From an uncultured Porphyromonadaceae bacterium (GTDB lineage Bacteria > Bacteroidota > Bacteroidia > Bacteroidales > Muribaculaceae): a stretch of 64,000 nucleotides of DNA. Positions within the stretch are counted from its first letter, which is position 1. Every line of letters starts with the position of its first letter. Where the stretch lies: assembly GCA_937901905.1 (NCBI GenBank), contig CALDIF010000074.1:5261-69260 (forward strand), read 5' to 3'. Both the position numbers and the translations under genes were made by a program. Below the pieces are notes generated by a model. It was not told where the DNA came from, did no database searches, and saw only the letters and a program-made list of their open reading frames with translations. This document shows, in pieces, positions 27,221 through 36,237 of this stretch.

Positions 27221-28548
27221 TTGAAAATCCTATCCAACTTGTGAATACTACCGATGAGGCAGAACACCACAACATGGTCACCGCCACGCAGTTGTGTATC
27301 TCCCTGAACCAACATACCCTTACCGTCACGCACGACACCGGCAATGGTAAGGTCGTCGGGCAGTCGCAAGTCGCGTACGGGAGCACGAGTCACGCTGCTT
27401 CCGTCCTTAATTACCAGTTCGGCAACTTCGGCATCGGCAAGGGCCAAACATTTGGCATTGGACGTGTCGGCATCAAGCATGAGTTGAACAATACGACTCG
27501 AGGCAATCAATTTCTTGTTGATTACAGTGCCTATATTGAGCAACTCTGCCTCGTTGATATACTGCAAATTCTCGATGGACGCGATTGTCTTGCTCACGCC
27601 GTGCTCCTTTGCCATCATACAGCCCAAGATATTCGCCTCACTGACATCGGTCAATGCTACGAACACATCATAGTCGGCAATCCCCTCTTCATCAAGCAAT
27701 TCGGTATCTCGAGCATCACCATTGACAATAATACAATCGGGCAATAATGTGGTCAACTCTTCGCATCTCGCATAATCGGGTTCGATAATTTTGATGCGGT
27801 AACGTCCGGCTGCCATTGTCGCTAACTGAACAGTGAGGTCACCGCCACCCATGACCAACACTTTTTCCACACCGATATGCACTTTACCACACAGGTCGAC
27901 AACAGCGTTGATGTGAGCACGGGTAGTCGCAAGGTATACAATATCGTTTGCCAAGATGATGTCGGCACCGCGCGGAATAATGGTTTCGCGATTACGCTTG
28001 ATTGCACAAACATGCATACGCTCGGCAACATCACCAAGATCTCGCAGACGTTTGCCGACGAGGACGCTGTTTGCTCGCAACTTCACTCCGACCACAATCA
28101 ATTGTCCGTCAAACAGTTCGAACCAATTTCGCACCCATGTGCGACGCAAAGCGGTGAGCATTTCCTCACTCGCCACCTCATCGGGATAAATCAAGTTATC
28201 GACACCGATGGCATTAAAATACTCGCGGTGGCGACGATTGACAAATTCGGCATTATTGACCCTCGATACTGTCAAACGAGCACCGAGACGCTTGGCTATT
28301 GAGCATGCCAACACGTTGCGGGTTTCATCGGAAGTGACAGCGATGAACAAGTCGGCTCCGCCCACTCCGGCATTCTTGAGATCGACAAACGACACTGCGC
28401 TACCGACAACCGACATCAAGTTATAATTTTCAAGAGCAATAAGGCGACGTTCGTCACTGTCAATGACAATGATGTCTTGCTCCTCGTCACTCAGCATCTT
28501 GGCAAGATGCGTGCCGACCTCGCCCGCTCCGGCAATTACGATTCTCAT
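27217..28548 (-). CDS. trkA: Trk system peripheral regulator TrkA
   Basis: A 443-residue cytoplasmic protein with two RCK modules, each an NAD-binding Rossmann fold (IAGAGEVGTHLAKML at the N-terminus, VMGGGDLTVQLATMAAG near residue 233) followed by a TrkA-C domain. It gates TrkH in response to nucleotides. It lies 7 bp after dxs and overlaps trkH. Confidence 0.94.
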   Translation of the reverse strand: MRIVIAGAGEVGTHLAKMLSDEEQDIIVIDSDERRLIALENYNLMSVVGSAVSFVDLKNAGVGGADLFIAVTSDETRNVLACSIAKRLGARLTVSRVNNAEFVNRRHREYFNAIGVDNLIYPDEVASEEMLTALRRTWVRNWFELFDGQLIVVGVKLRANSVLVGKRLRDLGDVAERMHVCAIKRNRETIIPRGADIILANDIVYLATTRAHINAVVDLCGKVHIGVEKVLVMGGGDLTVQLATMAAGRYRIKIIEPDYARCEELTTLLPDCIIVNGDARDTELLDEEGIADYDVFVALTDVSEANILGCMMAKEHGVSKTIASIENLQYINEAELLNIGTVINKKLIASSRIVQLMLDADTSNAKCLALADAEVAELVIKDGSSVTRAPVRDLRLPDDLTIAGVVRDGKGMLVQGDTQLRGGDHVVVFCLIGSIHKLDRIFK

Positions 28549-28555
28549 GAGTGTG

Positions 28556-30481
28556 TTATTCGTTAAATTGTGAATTTAATCGGAGCACCTCGGCAACGAC
28601 ACTCTCGGCATCCATGCCGCAATCGTGATAAAGTTGTGCCGGTGTGCCTTGATGCACAAAGCGGTCTTGCACACCCAACTTGACAACAGGCGTGACAAAA
28701 TCATGTTCGTTGAGCCAATCGGTCACGGCCGAACCGAGTCCGCCGGTTACCGTGCCGTCCTCGAGAGTCACAATCGCACTGTAACGTGTTGCGACCTCGT
28801 TCATTATATCATCGTCAAGCGGTTTGAGGAAAACCATGTCGTAGTGTGCCGCTTGTACACCGCGTGAGGCAAGAACTGACAATGCCTCGGTAACATGAGA
28901 GGCAATCGCGCCTATTGAAAGGACAGCAACTTTTCCGCCCTCGGCAAGACACTCACCGCGTCCTACAGCGACCCGTTCCAGTTCACAGTGCCAATCGGTC
29001 AACACCCCACGTCCGCGTGGGTATCGGATTGCCCATGGGCCTTGAGCATCGACCAGCGAGGTGTACATCAACCGTCGCAGCCAATGCTCATCGCGAGGAG
29101 CGGCTATCGTCATGCCGGGAATGTGGCGCAAATATGCCAAGTCAAACAATCCGTGATGTGTCACGCCGTCTTCTCCCACCAGTCCGCCCCGATCGATACA
29201 GAATGTGACCGGTAGTCCCAATATCGCAACGTCATGAATAATCTGGTCATAGGCACGCTGTAAAAAAGTGCTGTAAATGCAACAAAACGGACGCATTCCG
29301 TCACACGCGAGTCCACCGGCAAACGTCACTGCATGTCCCTCACTGATGCCCACATCAAAGGTGCGTTCGGGCACTTCATGCTGCATTATGTCCACACTCG
29401 TACCACCCGGCATGGCAGCGGTAATTGCCACTACCCTCTTGTCGGCTCGTGCCAACTCCAACAACGTTTGCCCCATCACAGTTTGGAACTTGGGCGGGCG
29501 GTTCTCGTTGTCTTCTTTCTCACGTTCACCTGTCAATTCGTCGAAACGACCGGGTGCATGCCATGTAGTAGGATCGGACTCGGCAGCCTGATACCCTTTA
29601 CCCTTAACCGTGTGAAGGTGAACCAAACGAGGTCCGCTCATGTCCTTGATATCCCTGAACAACTTTACCAACCTCACCACATCGTGCCCGTCAAACGGGC
29701 CGAAGTAACGTATGTTGAGACCTTCAAATATGTTTTGTTGCCCTGTAAGGAACGACTTGACCGAGTTGTTGAAACGCATGATAAGTCCCTTGCGGTTCTC
29801 ATTCACCATGCCATGCCGTCGCAGGAAGTTGTATGCCTTGTAACGCAGTGTATTATAACGCTTGCTCGTGGTTAGACGTGACATATATTCTCCCAATGCC
29901 CCCACGCGCTCGTCAATCGACATATCATTGTCATTGAGAATTATGAGCAGGTTATTGGGGTTATTACTCACGTTGTTAAGTCCCTCAAAAGCCAAGCCGC
30001 CACCGATGCTTGCGTCACCAATCACGGCTACTACCTTGCGATGTTTGTCACCGTTCAACTGAGCGGCTATTGCCATGCCTAAGGCTGCACTGATGCTGTT
30101 GCTCGCGTGACCGGCTGTGAACGTGTCATACTCACTCTCGGTTGGTATAGGGAAACCGCTCAAGCCCCCCGACTTGCGATTAGCGATGAACCTGTCTCGA
30201 CGACCGGTCAGTATCTTGTGGGCGTACGCTTGGTGACCTACGTCCCACACGATTTTATCCTCGGGAGTGTCGAACACATAATGTAATGCCACGACAATCT
30301 CTACTGCTCCCATGCTCGAAGCGAAGTGCCCGGGGTTAGTAGACAGATGATGTATCATGAAACGACGCAACTCGGCGCACACTGCCGGCAAACGATCCAC
30401 CGGCAATTTTTTCAAATCGGCAGGACTGTCAATCGCTGCAAGCAAAGGGAAATTTTCATTGGTATAGCTATCGTCGCTCAT
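28556..30481 (-). CDS. dxs: 1-deoxy-D-xylulose-5-phosphate synthase
   Basis: A 641-residue thiamine diphosphate enzyme that condenses pyruvate and glyceraldehyde 3-phosphate in the first step of the MEP isoprenoid pathway. The ThDP-binding motif GDASIGGGLAFEGLNN...NDNDMSID lies near residues 155-195, VGHQAYAHKILTGRRDRF precedes it, and the transketolase central and C-terminal domains follow (CIDRGGLVGEDGVTHHGLFDL, LEDGTVTGGLGSAV). The length is standard. It starts 3 bp after a small membrane protein gene and is followed by trkA. Confidence 0.96.
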   Translation of the reverse strand: MSDDSYTNENFPLLAAIDSPADLKKLPVDRLPAVCAELRRFMIHHLSTNPGHFASSMGAVEIVVALHYVFDTPEDKIVWDVGHQAYAHKILTGRRDRFIANRKSGGLSGFPIPTESEYDTFTAGHASNSISAALGMAIAAQLNGDKHRKVVAVIGDASIGGGLAFEGLNNVSNNPNNLLIILNDNDMSIDERVGALGEYMSRLTTSKRYNTLRYKAYNFLRRHGMVNENRKGLIMRFNNSVKSFLTGQQNIFEGLNIRYFGPFDGHDVVRLVKLFRDIKDMSGPRLVHLHTVKGKGYQAAESDPTTWHAPGRFDELTGEREKEDNENRPPKFQTVMGQTLLELARADKRVVAITAAMPGGTSVDIMQHEVPERTFDVGISEGHAVTFAGGLACDGMRPFCCIYSTFLQRAYDQIIHDVAILGLPVTFCIDRGGLVGEDGVTHHGLFDLAYLRHIPGMTIAAPRDEHWLRRLMYTSLVDAQGPWAIRYPRGRGVLTDWHCELERVAVGRGECLAEGGKVAVLSIGAIASHVTEALSVLASRGVQAAHYDMVFLKPLDDDIMNEVATRYSAIVTLEDGTVTGGLGSAVTDWLNEHDFVTPVVKLGVQDRFVHQGTPAQLYHDCGMDAESVVAEVLRLNSQFNE

Positions 30482-30484
30482 CGA

Positions 30485-30661
30485 TCATTCTTTATTACGC
30501 ACATATTTCTTGTACAGTGGAACGAACACGACAATACCACTCGCCACAACAGTGAACATTGTCATGAATGTCACTTGACGCACTCGCGATAAAAGCAAGT
30601 AACACAACAACAACCACAAGACAAGTATGAAACCGAACCTGATATAGTTACCGCTCGTCAT
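30485..30661 (-). CDS. Small two-helix membrane protein
   Basis: A 58-residue protein starting MTSGNYIRFGFILVLWLL at ATG 30661; an in-frame ATG at 30727 would include the promoter region. Two hydrophobic helices (FILVLWLLLCYLLL and MFTVVASGIVVFVPLY) are joined by a short basic loop, and the C-terminus is KKYVRNKE. It lies 3 bp before dxs with a promoter box upstream, so it is probably the first gene of the dxs-trkA-trkH operon. I do not recognise a named family. Confidence 0.65.
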   Translation of the reverse strand: MTSGNYIRFGFILVLWLLLCYLLLSRVRQVTFMTMFTVVASGIVVFVPLYKKYVRNKE

Positions 30662-30684
30662 ATTCGCTAAAGCCTTTTGAGACG

Positions 30685-30692
30685 CAAATATA
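30685..30692 (-). promoter_or_regulatory. Putative -7 box for the dxs operon
   Basis: TATATTTG on the minus strand, 23 bp before the small membrane protein start. No clear -33 TTTG was seen. Confidence 0.5.
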
Positions 30693-30938
30693 CTAAAAAG
30701 ATTTGTATCTTGCGAATTTAAAATCAATGAAACACTTTTAGAAAAACATTTTGAACTGTCGTAATCTCCTCAATACAGCTGCACCATGGGGGCACTCTTT
30801 GTTATGTCATCGGTCGGCGATTTCGCTGACTTCACCCACGCCATTTAAAGAACCGCATGTGAGAAAAGTCAAATCCATCTCGATGGTCAAGAATATAGAC
30901 ATCGTGCGTTGTAGCATGATTTTAAGTAATGTAGCAAG

Positions 30939-30974
30939 AAGTTCGGGGACATCTTGCATGGTGTCCCTGAACTT
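30939..30974. terminator. Hairpin downstream of thiL
   Basis: A 13-bp stem with one G-U pair (30939-30951 with 30962-30974) and a ten-base loop lies just after the thiL stop. It lacks a T tract on either strand, so it may be a processing or factor-dependent end. The rest of 30728-30938 has no gene I can support. Confidence 0.5.
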
Positions 30975-30991
30975 GTGTCGAGTTTCCGGTG

Positions 30992-32020
30992 TTACTCCGT
31001 AAAAGCGTTCCACCCTTGTGCACGCAACGCAACTTCGCTATTATCACGAGTTTGCAGAACTGCGCCTAATTCTTGTCGGGTGATATGACCGATAAGGCGT
31101 GCGGTTTTCATCTGTTGAACCTGCTCGTAGCAAGATAGTGGCACGGTGAATAACAACTCATAGTCTTCTCCACCGTTCATGGCAGCGGTAACAAGGTTCA
31201 TGTTGAGTTCTTCGGCCATCACAGCCGTCTGATAATCAATAGGAATGCGATCCTCATAAATGCGACAACCCACACCGCTCGCTTTGCAGATGTGCAACAA
31301 CTCGCTTGACAAACCGTCACTAACATCTATCATTGCAGTGGGTGTGATGCCCAATGACCTCAACTCGGCTATGACATCACGACGAGCCTCGGGCTTGAGT
31401 TGACGTTCGATAATGTATTCCCTTCCGGCAAAGTCGGGTTGAAAATCCTTAATTCCGGCACCTGCAACGCGCTCACGTTCCAATAGTTGCAAACCCATAT
31501 ACGCTGCACCCAAATCACCGCTCACACACACCAAGTCGGTGTCGTGCGCGCCACTACGATAAACAATCTCATCGCGAGACGCATCGCCTATGGCTGTGAT
31601 ACTGATGAGCAATCCGGTGACACTCGCACTCGTGTCACCGCCGACGAGGTCAACACCATAGTGTTCGCATGCCAAGCGCATACCGGCATACAACTCACTG
31701 ATGTGTTCAACCGTGAACCGACGGCTTATACCTAAACTGACTGTCACTTGGCGAGGAGTACCGTTCATGGCATACACATCACTCAAGTTGACAACGACAG
31801 CCTTGTATCCGAGGTGTCTCAACGGCACGTAAGTCAAGTCGAAGTGTATACCTTCAAGCAGCAAATCGGTAGTTACGAGAGTGCAACGGTCGCCATAGTT
31901 GAGAACAGCACAATCGTCACCCACACCACGCTCAGTTGATGAGTTTTTCAATTCTATACCCTCGGTGAGTCGCTCTATCAAGCCAAACTCGCCGAGGGTT
32001 GAAATTTCAGTTTCGTTCAT
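30992..32020 (-). CDS. thiL: Thiamine-monophosphate kinase
   Basis: A 342-residue enzyme of the PurM/ThiL superfamily that phosphorylates thiamine phosphate to the active cofactor thiamine diphosphate. The N-terminal GVGDDCAVL, the Asp-rich TTDLLLEGIHFDL, VGGDTSAS, and MIDVSDGLSSELLHIC with NGGEDYELLF mark the two-domain fold and ATP/Mg sites. It is the last gene of the sppA-lpxK-thiL cluster, 106 bp after lpxK. Confidence 0.94.
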   Translation of the reverse strand: MNETEISTLGEFGLIERLTEGIELKNSSTERGVGDDCAVLNYGDRCTLVTTDLLLEGIHFDLTYVPLRHLGYKAVVVNLSDVYAMNGTPRQVTVSLGISRRFTVEHISELYAGMRLACEHYGVDLVGGDTSASVTGLLISITAIGDASRDEIVYRSGAHDTDLVCVSGDLGAAYMGLQLLERERVAGAGIKDFQPDFAGREYIIERQLKPEARRDVIAELRSLGITPTAMIDVSDGLSSELLHICKASGVGCRIYEDRIPIDYQTAVMAEELNMNLVTAAMNGGEDYELLFTVPLSCYEQVQQMKTARLIGHITRQELGAVLQTRDNSEVALRAQGWNAFTE

Positions 32021-32126
32021 ATAATGTCATTACTCGTTATATGTTTTAAAACCGTTTAGGTCGGGTTCTAAAATCAACAAGCAAATATCTTCATCGCTTC
32101 TGAATTCGCCTAACCCACACCCTAAA

Positions 32127-33260
32127 CTAAATCGCGTCAGTCAAATCAATGTGTTGCTCTATTCGCTTCACCAATTGGTCGATAAAAGCGGGCTCCTCCT
32201 GTTCGAGCACACCGATGCGAATAGGCACATAAAATATACAATCACGCTTTTCAGGCGGATAATACGCGTTATTCAGTATCTTGACCGCATCTTTCTCGGT
32301 TGTCAAGATAAACTTGCGTTGTCCCTCTAACTCTTCAAGAGTTTCGAATATCTCATCAAAATCAGCTCGTGTGTAGTAATGGTGGTCATCATAGTGTATC
32401 ACCTTCAAGTTGGCACCGAAGCCGAGCAGATACTTGGCGAACGGACGATGATTGGCGATACCGGTCACACACAATACCGCATCGGTCGGTCGCAAATCAC
32501 GCAACGAAGCCAACGCCACACCGGGAATGGGGAATATCGGTCGGGGGTCGCCGTATCGTATAGTGCTGTAATACAGGTCAGTACTGGGGAACAACCCGAG
32601 GTTTTCACGTACCATGCGACGATCGCGTGGAGTTATATCGGGCGGACACTTGGTCACGACGACCATGTCGCTTTGCAGCACATATCTCACAGGTTCGCGC
32701 AATGTTCCCAACGGCAACAACTTGTCCTCATAGGGCAATCGTGTGTAGTCTATCAAGACAATGTTGACCTTGGGGTTAACCTTGCGATGTTGAAAAGCAT
32801 CATCAAGCAAGATGAGATCCAATTCAGGGTGAATCTTGCGTAACTGCCGGATACCGGCAACACGATCCTCACAAACCGCCAACTCAATCAAGCCGTTAAA
32901 CTTGTGGAAAATCTGGAAAGGCTCGTCACCAATGTCGCGCGGTGACAGTGTGTCGGTTGCGAGAATAAAGCCGGTTGTCATGCGTTTATAACCGCGGGAG
33001 ATGACACCGATTTTATATCGCGAATACAATGCCTCTATTATGTACTCGACCATAGGTGTCTTACCGGTACCACCTACTGTCACATTTCCGACACTGACAA
33101 CAGGAATTTTGAACTTGGTGCGTTTTATCCAACCCATATTGAACATAGTGTTGCGCACCCACACCGCAGCCCCGTAAACACGCGAACACGGCAGAAGTAT
33201 CGCATTAAGCATTTTCTTGCGAATATTCTTATTCAATATTTTGGATAAAAAACTCATCAA
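32127..33260 (-). CDS. lpxK: Tetraacyldisaccharide 4'-kinase
   Basis: LpxK phosphorylates the 4' position of the lipid A disaccharide precursor at the inner membrane. The 377-residue protein has an N-terminal hydrophobic anchor and the P-loop GNVTVGGTGKTPMVEYI near residues 57-73; LLDDAFQHRKV, a second conserved segment near residue 150, is also present. It sits 46 bp after sppA. Confidence 0.94.
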   Translation of the reverse strand: MMSFLSKILNKNIRKKMLNAILLPCSRVYGAAVWVRNTMFNMGWIKRTKFKIPVVSVGNVTVGGTGKTPMVEYIIEALYSRYKIGVISRGYKRMTTGFILATDTLSPRDIGDEPFQIFHKFNGLIELAVCEDRVAGIRQLRKIHPELDLILLDDAFQHRKVNPKVNIVLIDYTRLPYEDKLLPLGTLREPVRYVLQSDMVVVTKCPPDITPRDRRMVRENLGLFPSTDLYYSTIRYGDPRPIFPIPGVALASLRDLRPTDAVLCVTGIANHRPFAKYLLGFGANLKVIHYDDHHYYTRADFDEIFETLEELEGQRKFILTTEKDAVKILNNAYYPPEKRDCIFYVPIRIGVLEQEEPAFIDQLVKRIEQHIDLTDAI

Positions 33261-33306
33261 ACGGGTCTCAATCGACTTTAGAAGGTATCAAACACCCTGA
33301 CTCCTG

Positions 33307-35091
33307 TTACATTTCCACACGATCGTACATCAAGCACAACACGTGGTTTCGGTTCATCGACTGCTGCAACATCTCATGATAGTCCCACAACATGCCCAAC
33401 TGCTCGCGCATTCGAACTTGACCGTTCATCGCGATTACGCGGTTGAGCATCATGAGCCAGTCGTCCTTGATTGTAGGATAGTTCATCGTCTTGGCATCGC
33501 TATCAAGTCCGGCTTGCTCGGCAACCCATTTCACCGCGCTGTCTACACCGCCCAACTCATCAACCAGACCGATATTAAGTGCTGTCAAACCGTCCCATAC
33601 GCGCCCTTCGGCAATCACCTTTATTGAGTCTTGGCTTACGCCGCGACCGGTAGCGCAACGACTGGTGAACAGGTCATAGCCATTGTTAATCATTCGCTGT
33701 AATGACTCTCGTTGAACTGCAGTCAATCGCTTGGTCGTCAGTCCCATGTCGGTGTTGGCATTGGTCTTGACCACGCTGAATTTAACACCTAATTTGTTCT
33801 CGGCGAGTTCCTGTGCGCACGGTATCACACCGAAGATGCCTATGCTGCCGGTTATTGTTGTAGGCTCAGCAAAAATGCGACCGGCACCACTCGAAATATA
33901 GTAACCTCCCGAAGCGGCATAGTCACCCATCGAGACAGCAACGGGCTTACCCTTAGCCTTGAAGTCTTCTATTGCCTTCCAAATTTGCTCACTGGCAAAT
34001 GCGCTTCCACCGGGTGAATTAACACGGAGTACCATACCCTTGACATCATCGTTATCGGCAAGTTCGTCAATCAACTTAACCATCGATTCGCCATGAATAC
34101 CGTTGTCCGACAGAGACTCATCGCTATCGTCAATTTCACCCACAGCATAAACCACTGCAATATGATCGTCGCTGACCGATGTCTCTTGTTTCTTTGCCAA
34201 CAATGACGGTTGCACCATATTGATGTCGTCATCTTCATCAAGGCCTAAACGTGTCTTAATCTTCTTTTCAATATCCTTGCTGTAACATGTGGCGTCAACG
34301 ATGTGGGCGGCAACCAATTCATCGGCTTCACGAGTGACAATGATACTGTCGACAAGAGCGTCAAGCGCAGCGGGTTCCATTCCACGAGACGCGGCAATGC
34401 TGTCACGCATCACACCCCACACTTGTCCGAGGTAATGTTCGGTTTGAAGCCTATTGGCAGGACTGATACTGTCGAGCATGTACGGTTCGACAGCACTCTT
34501 GAATGTTCCAACCCTCAACACCTGCATCTCTACACCTACATTTTGCAACAACTTCTTGAAGTACGGTATACTTGATGCGAGACCCTTGAGGTCAACCGAC
34601 CCTTGAGGGTTTATAAACATGCTGTCTGCAACGCTTGCCAAGTAGTAATCACCCTGCGAATAGCCTTGATTGGCATATGAATAAATAAACTTACCCGATT
34701 GCTTAAACTCGGTCAATGCCTTGCGCAACGTGAAGAACGAAGCCGGAGCTCCGGCCAGACCGTTACTCTCAATGTAGATTCCTTCAACTTTGTCGTTAGT
34801 GGCAGCCTCCCTAATGGCGCTGACCAAACCCGTCAATGACAATGTTTCCTCGGGCATCACACCCATCATCATATCACTCATCGACGGTGTCGTGGTCGTC
34901 TCACGTTCACTTAAGGAGCCCTTCAAGTCAAGATGCAATACCGAGTGTTTTTCCACAGCGGCTGTATCTTTCTTCTCTTCCATGCCGGCAACTGCCAAAC
35001 TGAACATAATTGAGGCAAACACAAAGAATGTCAATGCCAATATAACTCCCACAAAGGAGCCACACACCACCAACAGAAATTTCTTCATCAT
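33307..35091 (-). CDS. sppA: Signal peptide peptidase SppA, 67K type
   Basis: A 594-residue, tandem-domain serine protease anchored by one N-terminal helix (FLLVVCGSFVGVILALTFFVFASIMFSLAVAG). The general-base Lys lies in RVGTFKSAVEPYM near residue 200 and the nucleophilic Ser in MGDYAASGGYYISS near residue 395, both intact. It degrades leftover signal peptides in the membrane and is the first gene of the lpxK-thiL cluster. A long AT-rich region lies upstream. Confidence 0.94.
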   Translation of the reverse strand: MMKKFLLVVCGSFVGVILALTFFVFASIMFSLAVAGMEEKKDTAAVEKHSVLHLDLKGSLSERETTTTPSMSDMMMGVMPEETLSLTGLVSAIREAATNDKVEGIYIESNGLAGAPASFFTLRKALTEFKQSGKFIYSYANQGYSQGDYYLASVADSMFINPQGSVDLKGLASSIPYFKKLLQNVGVEMQVLRVGTFKSAVEPYMLDSISPANRLQTEHYLGQVWGVMRDSIAASRGMEPAALDALVDSIIVTREADELVAAHIVDATCYSKDIEKKIKTRLGLDEDDDINMVQPSLLAKKQETSVSDDHIAVVYAVGEIDDSDESLSDNGIHGESMVKLIDELADNDDVKGMVLRVNSPGGSAFASEQIWKAIEDFKAKGKPVAVSMGDYAASGGYYISSGAGRIFAEPTTITGSIGIFGVIPCAQELAENKLGVKFSVVKTNANTDMGLTTKRLTAVQRESLQRMINNGYDLFTSRCATGRGVSQDSIKVIAEGRVWDGLTALNIGLVDELGGVDSAVKWVAEQAGLDSDAKTMNYPTIKDDWLMMLNRVIAMNGQVRMREQLGMLWDYHEMLQQSMNRNHVLCLMYDRVEM

Positions 35092-35419
35092 AACGCTAAC
35101 GCTTTTATATCGAATTGATTAACAAATCATTATGCACATCACGCACGCTCGCGCACGTCGTGCCTGTGCTATAAATTCACAAAAATATAAAAAAAAATTC
35201 AACCACAACAATTTGTTCGTTTTTTTTCAAAAAATCAGTTTCTTTTTCTTTTTCGTACTTCTCTCCTATTGTATCAGCATCAAAATTTGTAATTGTAGAT
35301 TATCTTCGTTACTTTCTATCTCTATTTTCTCTATTTTGACATCCAAGATAGTTTTATATCACATTTTTTAGTATTTTTGCAATTACATTTAATACAGAAC
35401 CGACAAAAGTAAATTTTCG
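35092..35419. other. AT-rich divergent spacer, two putative -7 boxes
   Basis: A strongly AT-rich 328-bp spacer separates sppA from the R-M genes. It has TATTTTTG on the minus strand (complement of 35180-35187), suitable for sppA, and TATTTTTG on the plus strand at 35372-35379, suitable for the R-M operon. Neither has a perfect -33 partner. I see no gene here; the short frames are products of T runs. Confidence 0.55.
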
Positions 35420-36237
35420 ATGTCGAACATCAGTTTTAAAGAGAAAGCCATTAGAGCCATTGTAAAGAGTTCAATTGTGGCTTATGCAAATGGATTTTCC
35501 ACAAGGCACCTATCTGAAGTCAATGATGAGAATGGTGTTATTAATATGAAAATTCACAATATTTTTATTGCTGCTTTAGGTCCTGAAATACAGTATTATT
35601 CGGCATTAGCACGATCATTAGACAGTTCTTTAGGAATATGCTTGAGAATATGGCAATTCGAATAGCCGAATTACACTATACCGTATCTCAACACGTTGAG
35701 GGTATTTTATATCGCGAACAAACCGACTATATTGCCGAGTTGCTCGAAAGTTACAAACGTTCTGAAAATCGACAAACACCACGGGTTACTGATTATGTCG
35801 GTATTTCAAGAGATCGGGGTACAGCCCTTCATAAACGGCACGAGAGTGACTACTACTTAGTGGATCCCGACACAAATATGCACTACTTGATTGAACTTAA
35901 AATCGGTGGAGACTTGGATAACAAGAAGGCTAGATCCGAGAAAGAGGCTCTTCTTGAGCAATATTGCATTTTAACAAATAAGTTGGGAACCGAAGATAAT
36001 GTCCGCATACTTTTTGCGACTGCATACAATAGGTATGGAGAGGGCAGACCGTGGACACAAGGGCGTGTAAGACAATTTTTTGCACAAGAAGAACTTTGTA
36101 TTAGTCGCGATTTTTGGAATCTCGTTTGCAACTACAACCATGGTTATGAGACAGTTATTGATGAATATAGGAACAATGCCAGTGTTATTAATAACGCCTT
36201 AGATGAGATTAGAGAAGCGTACTTGCCATCAAATTAA
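35420..36237 (+). pseudogene. Type II restriction endonuclease, frameshifted
   Basis: Two overlapping frames make one protein of about 272 residues. Frame one (35420-35665) ends SLGICLRIWQFE, while frame two takes over near 35638 with MLENMAIRIAELHYTVSQ. The join is at about 35625-35640, where one extra base would merge them. The second part has the probable catalytic PD-(D/E)xK pattern SDYYLVDPDTNMHYLIELKIGGDLDNKKA, about residue 170 of the merged protein. It overlaps the methyltransferase start by one base (TAATG). The low G+C differs from the flanks, a sign of transfer. Specificity is not readable; a TdeIII-like relation is possible but unproven. If the frameshift is real, cutting activity is probably lost unless the two parts act together. 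Confidence 0.7.

Noticed and set aside
30751..31013. Two short frames on opposite strands in the dxs-thiL gap
   Set aside because: Both are short, overlap each other and a hairpin, and neither has a promoter or ribosome binding site. The minus frame has a repeat-like look but no support.
35132..35371. A 79-codon Phe-rich frame upstream of the R-M genes
   Set aside because: It is produced by T runs in AT-rich spacer DNA and has no ribosome binding site or natural protein pattern.
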